A stretch of DNA of 64,000 bases. Source: Fodinibius sediminis (GTDB lineage: Bacteria > Bacteroidota > Rhodothermia > Balneolales > Balneolaceae). Of this stretch, positions 63,528 through 64,000 are shown piece by piece. Made by a program: the position numbers and the translations under genes. The notes beneath the pieces were generated by a model, which searched no databases, was not told where the DNA came from, and was given only the letters and a program-made list of their open reading frames with translations. Location of the stretch: NCBI RefSeq assembly GCF_900182555.1, contig NZ_FXTH01000012.1, forward strand, positions 1 through 64,000, given 5' to 3'. How positions within the stretch are numbered: position 1 is the first letter of the stretch; every line of letters starts with the position of its first letter.

Positions 63528-64000
63528 TGAGGCATCGCCGTCTTCAACCATTCGAATCGGCATCGGATCGGTAGCAGCCCCGGCATAAAGGGAAACATGC
63601 GGAAAGGGAATCTCTATACCCTCCCGGTCAAAGGCCTCCTTGACCTCCTCCTGGATGGTATTTTTAAGCAGCACACGATCGTCGACGGTGGCCCATACCA
63701 GGAACAGCAGGTCAATAGACGAGGCACCAAAGGCCTCAAAGATGATAAGCGGCTTGGGTTCCGCCAGTGCATACGCATTTTTTTCGGCGACCTTCATCAA
63801 CACTTCCCGAACCCGTCCAATATCCTCCTTGTAGGCTACGGATATCTTGGCATTGAAGCGTCGGATGGGAAAGCGGGTCACATTGGTCACTTCCGTTTTT
63901 ATGATCGCCTCATTGGGAATACGGACAAACTGGTTGTCAAAGGTCCGCAGTTTTACCGACAACACGTCAATCGACATAACAATACCAGTCGTATTGTTGA
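63510..64000 (-). CDS. MscS-family mechanosensitive channel, N-terminal part cut by the window edge
   Basis: At least 163 residues are visible. The beginning in the window, NNTTGIVMSIDVLSVKLRTFDN, and the following QFVRIPNEAII are the beta domain just after the pore helix in MscS proteins. The rest is the soluble C-terminal cage (ISVAYKEDIGRVREVLMKVA; DLLFLVWATVDDRVLLKNTIQEEVKEAFDREGIEIPFPH). The transmembrane part lies beyond base 64000. The first ATG in the window (63975-63977) is internal, not the real start. Confidence 0.88.
   Translation of the reverse strand, partial: NNTTGIVMSIDVLSVKLRTFDNQFVRIPNEAIIKTEVTNVTRFPIRRFNAKISVAYKEDIGRVREVLMKVAEKNAYALAEPKPLIIFEAFGASSIDLLFLVWATVDDRVLLKNTIQEEVKEAFDREGIEIPFPHVSLYAGAATDPMPIRMVEDGDASPPSTD

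Overview
The window reads as a contiguous chromosomal segment of a heterotrophic member of the Bacteroidota/Balneolota/Rhodothermota group, most like Balneolota. Reasons: a TonB-dependent receptor with an N-terminal carboxypeptidase-regulatory-like domain followed by a DUF4249-type lipoprotein, a DUF1080 protein, GIY-YIG genes next to tRNAs, weak or absent Shine-Dalgarno sequences at most genes, and dense coding on both strands at roughly balanced GC. The taxonomic placement is inference from gene content, not from a marker phylogeny.

Layout. 0-8 kb: queuosine-precursor transporter, 2-hydroxyacid dehydrogenase, branched-chain aminotransferase, a uracil-DNA-glycosylase-like protein, PEP carboxylase and 3-methyladenine glycosylase Tag. 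8-17 kb: a small HTH protein, the TonB receptor/lipoprotein pair, two secreted ferritin-like proteins closed by a strong terminator, rpiB-glyA, and divergent tatA/tatC (tatA is only 57 aa). 17-29 kb: FKBP isomerase, alanine racemase, a phytoene-desaturase-like oxidoreductase, SppA, an MBL hydrolase, a histidine kinase/response regulator pair overlapping by 11 nt, an FMN reductase, an Amt transporter and RarA. 29-34.5 kb: acyl-CoA carboxylase beta subunit with an upstream very acidic protein of unknown function, a lone ABC ATPase, a tiny zinc-binding protein and a GroES-like protein. 34.6-40 kb: an accessory-looking stretch with a decayed SDR pseudogene, several small membrane or zinc-ribbon proteins, a TIM-barrel epimerase and intergenic hairpins. 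40-47 kb: APC permease, NhaA, a peptidoglycan amidase, an NlpC/P60 lipoprotein, a methyltransferase, a 674-base gap and an anchored protein of unknown function. 47-53.9 kb: tRNA-Pro, methylmalonyl-CoA epimerase, and a purF-engB-serA run, then an aldo/keto reductase and a DUF1080 protein. 53.9-55.3 kb: a tandem array built from tRNA-Gly, tRNA-like remnants carrying identical-stem palindromes, terminators and GIY-YIG nuclease genes. 55.3-64 kb: cupin, RuBisCO-like protein, purA, a STAS protein, secF, secD, a hypothetical protein, dusB and a partial MscS-type channel.

The two most interesting places are (1) the tRNA-Gly/GIY-YIG array at about 54.0-55.25 kb, where 395-bp and 105-bp tandem units contain tRNA-Gly copies whose anticodon and T arms have been replaced by TCCCGA-4nt-TCGGGA hairpins, and (2) the overlapping RuBisCO-like/cupin gene pair at 55.4-56.9 kb, which resembles the gene pairing of the methylthioadenosine-isoprenoid shunt but has changed metal-site residues. 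Most of the rest is housekeeping metabolism, protein export (SecDF, TatA/TatC, SppA), envelope maintenance and nucleotide or amino-acid synthesis.
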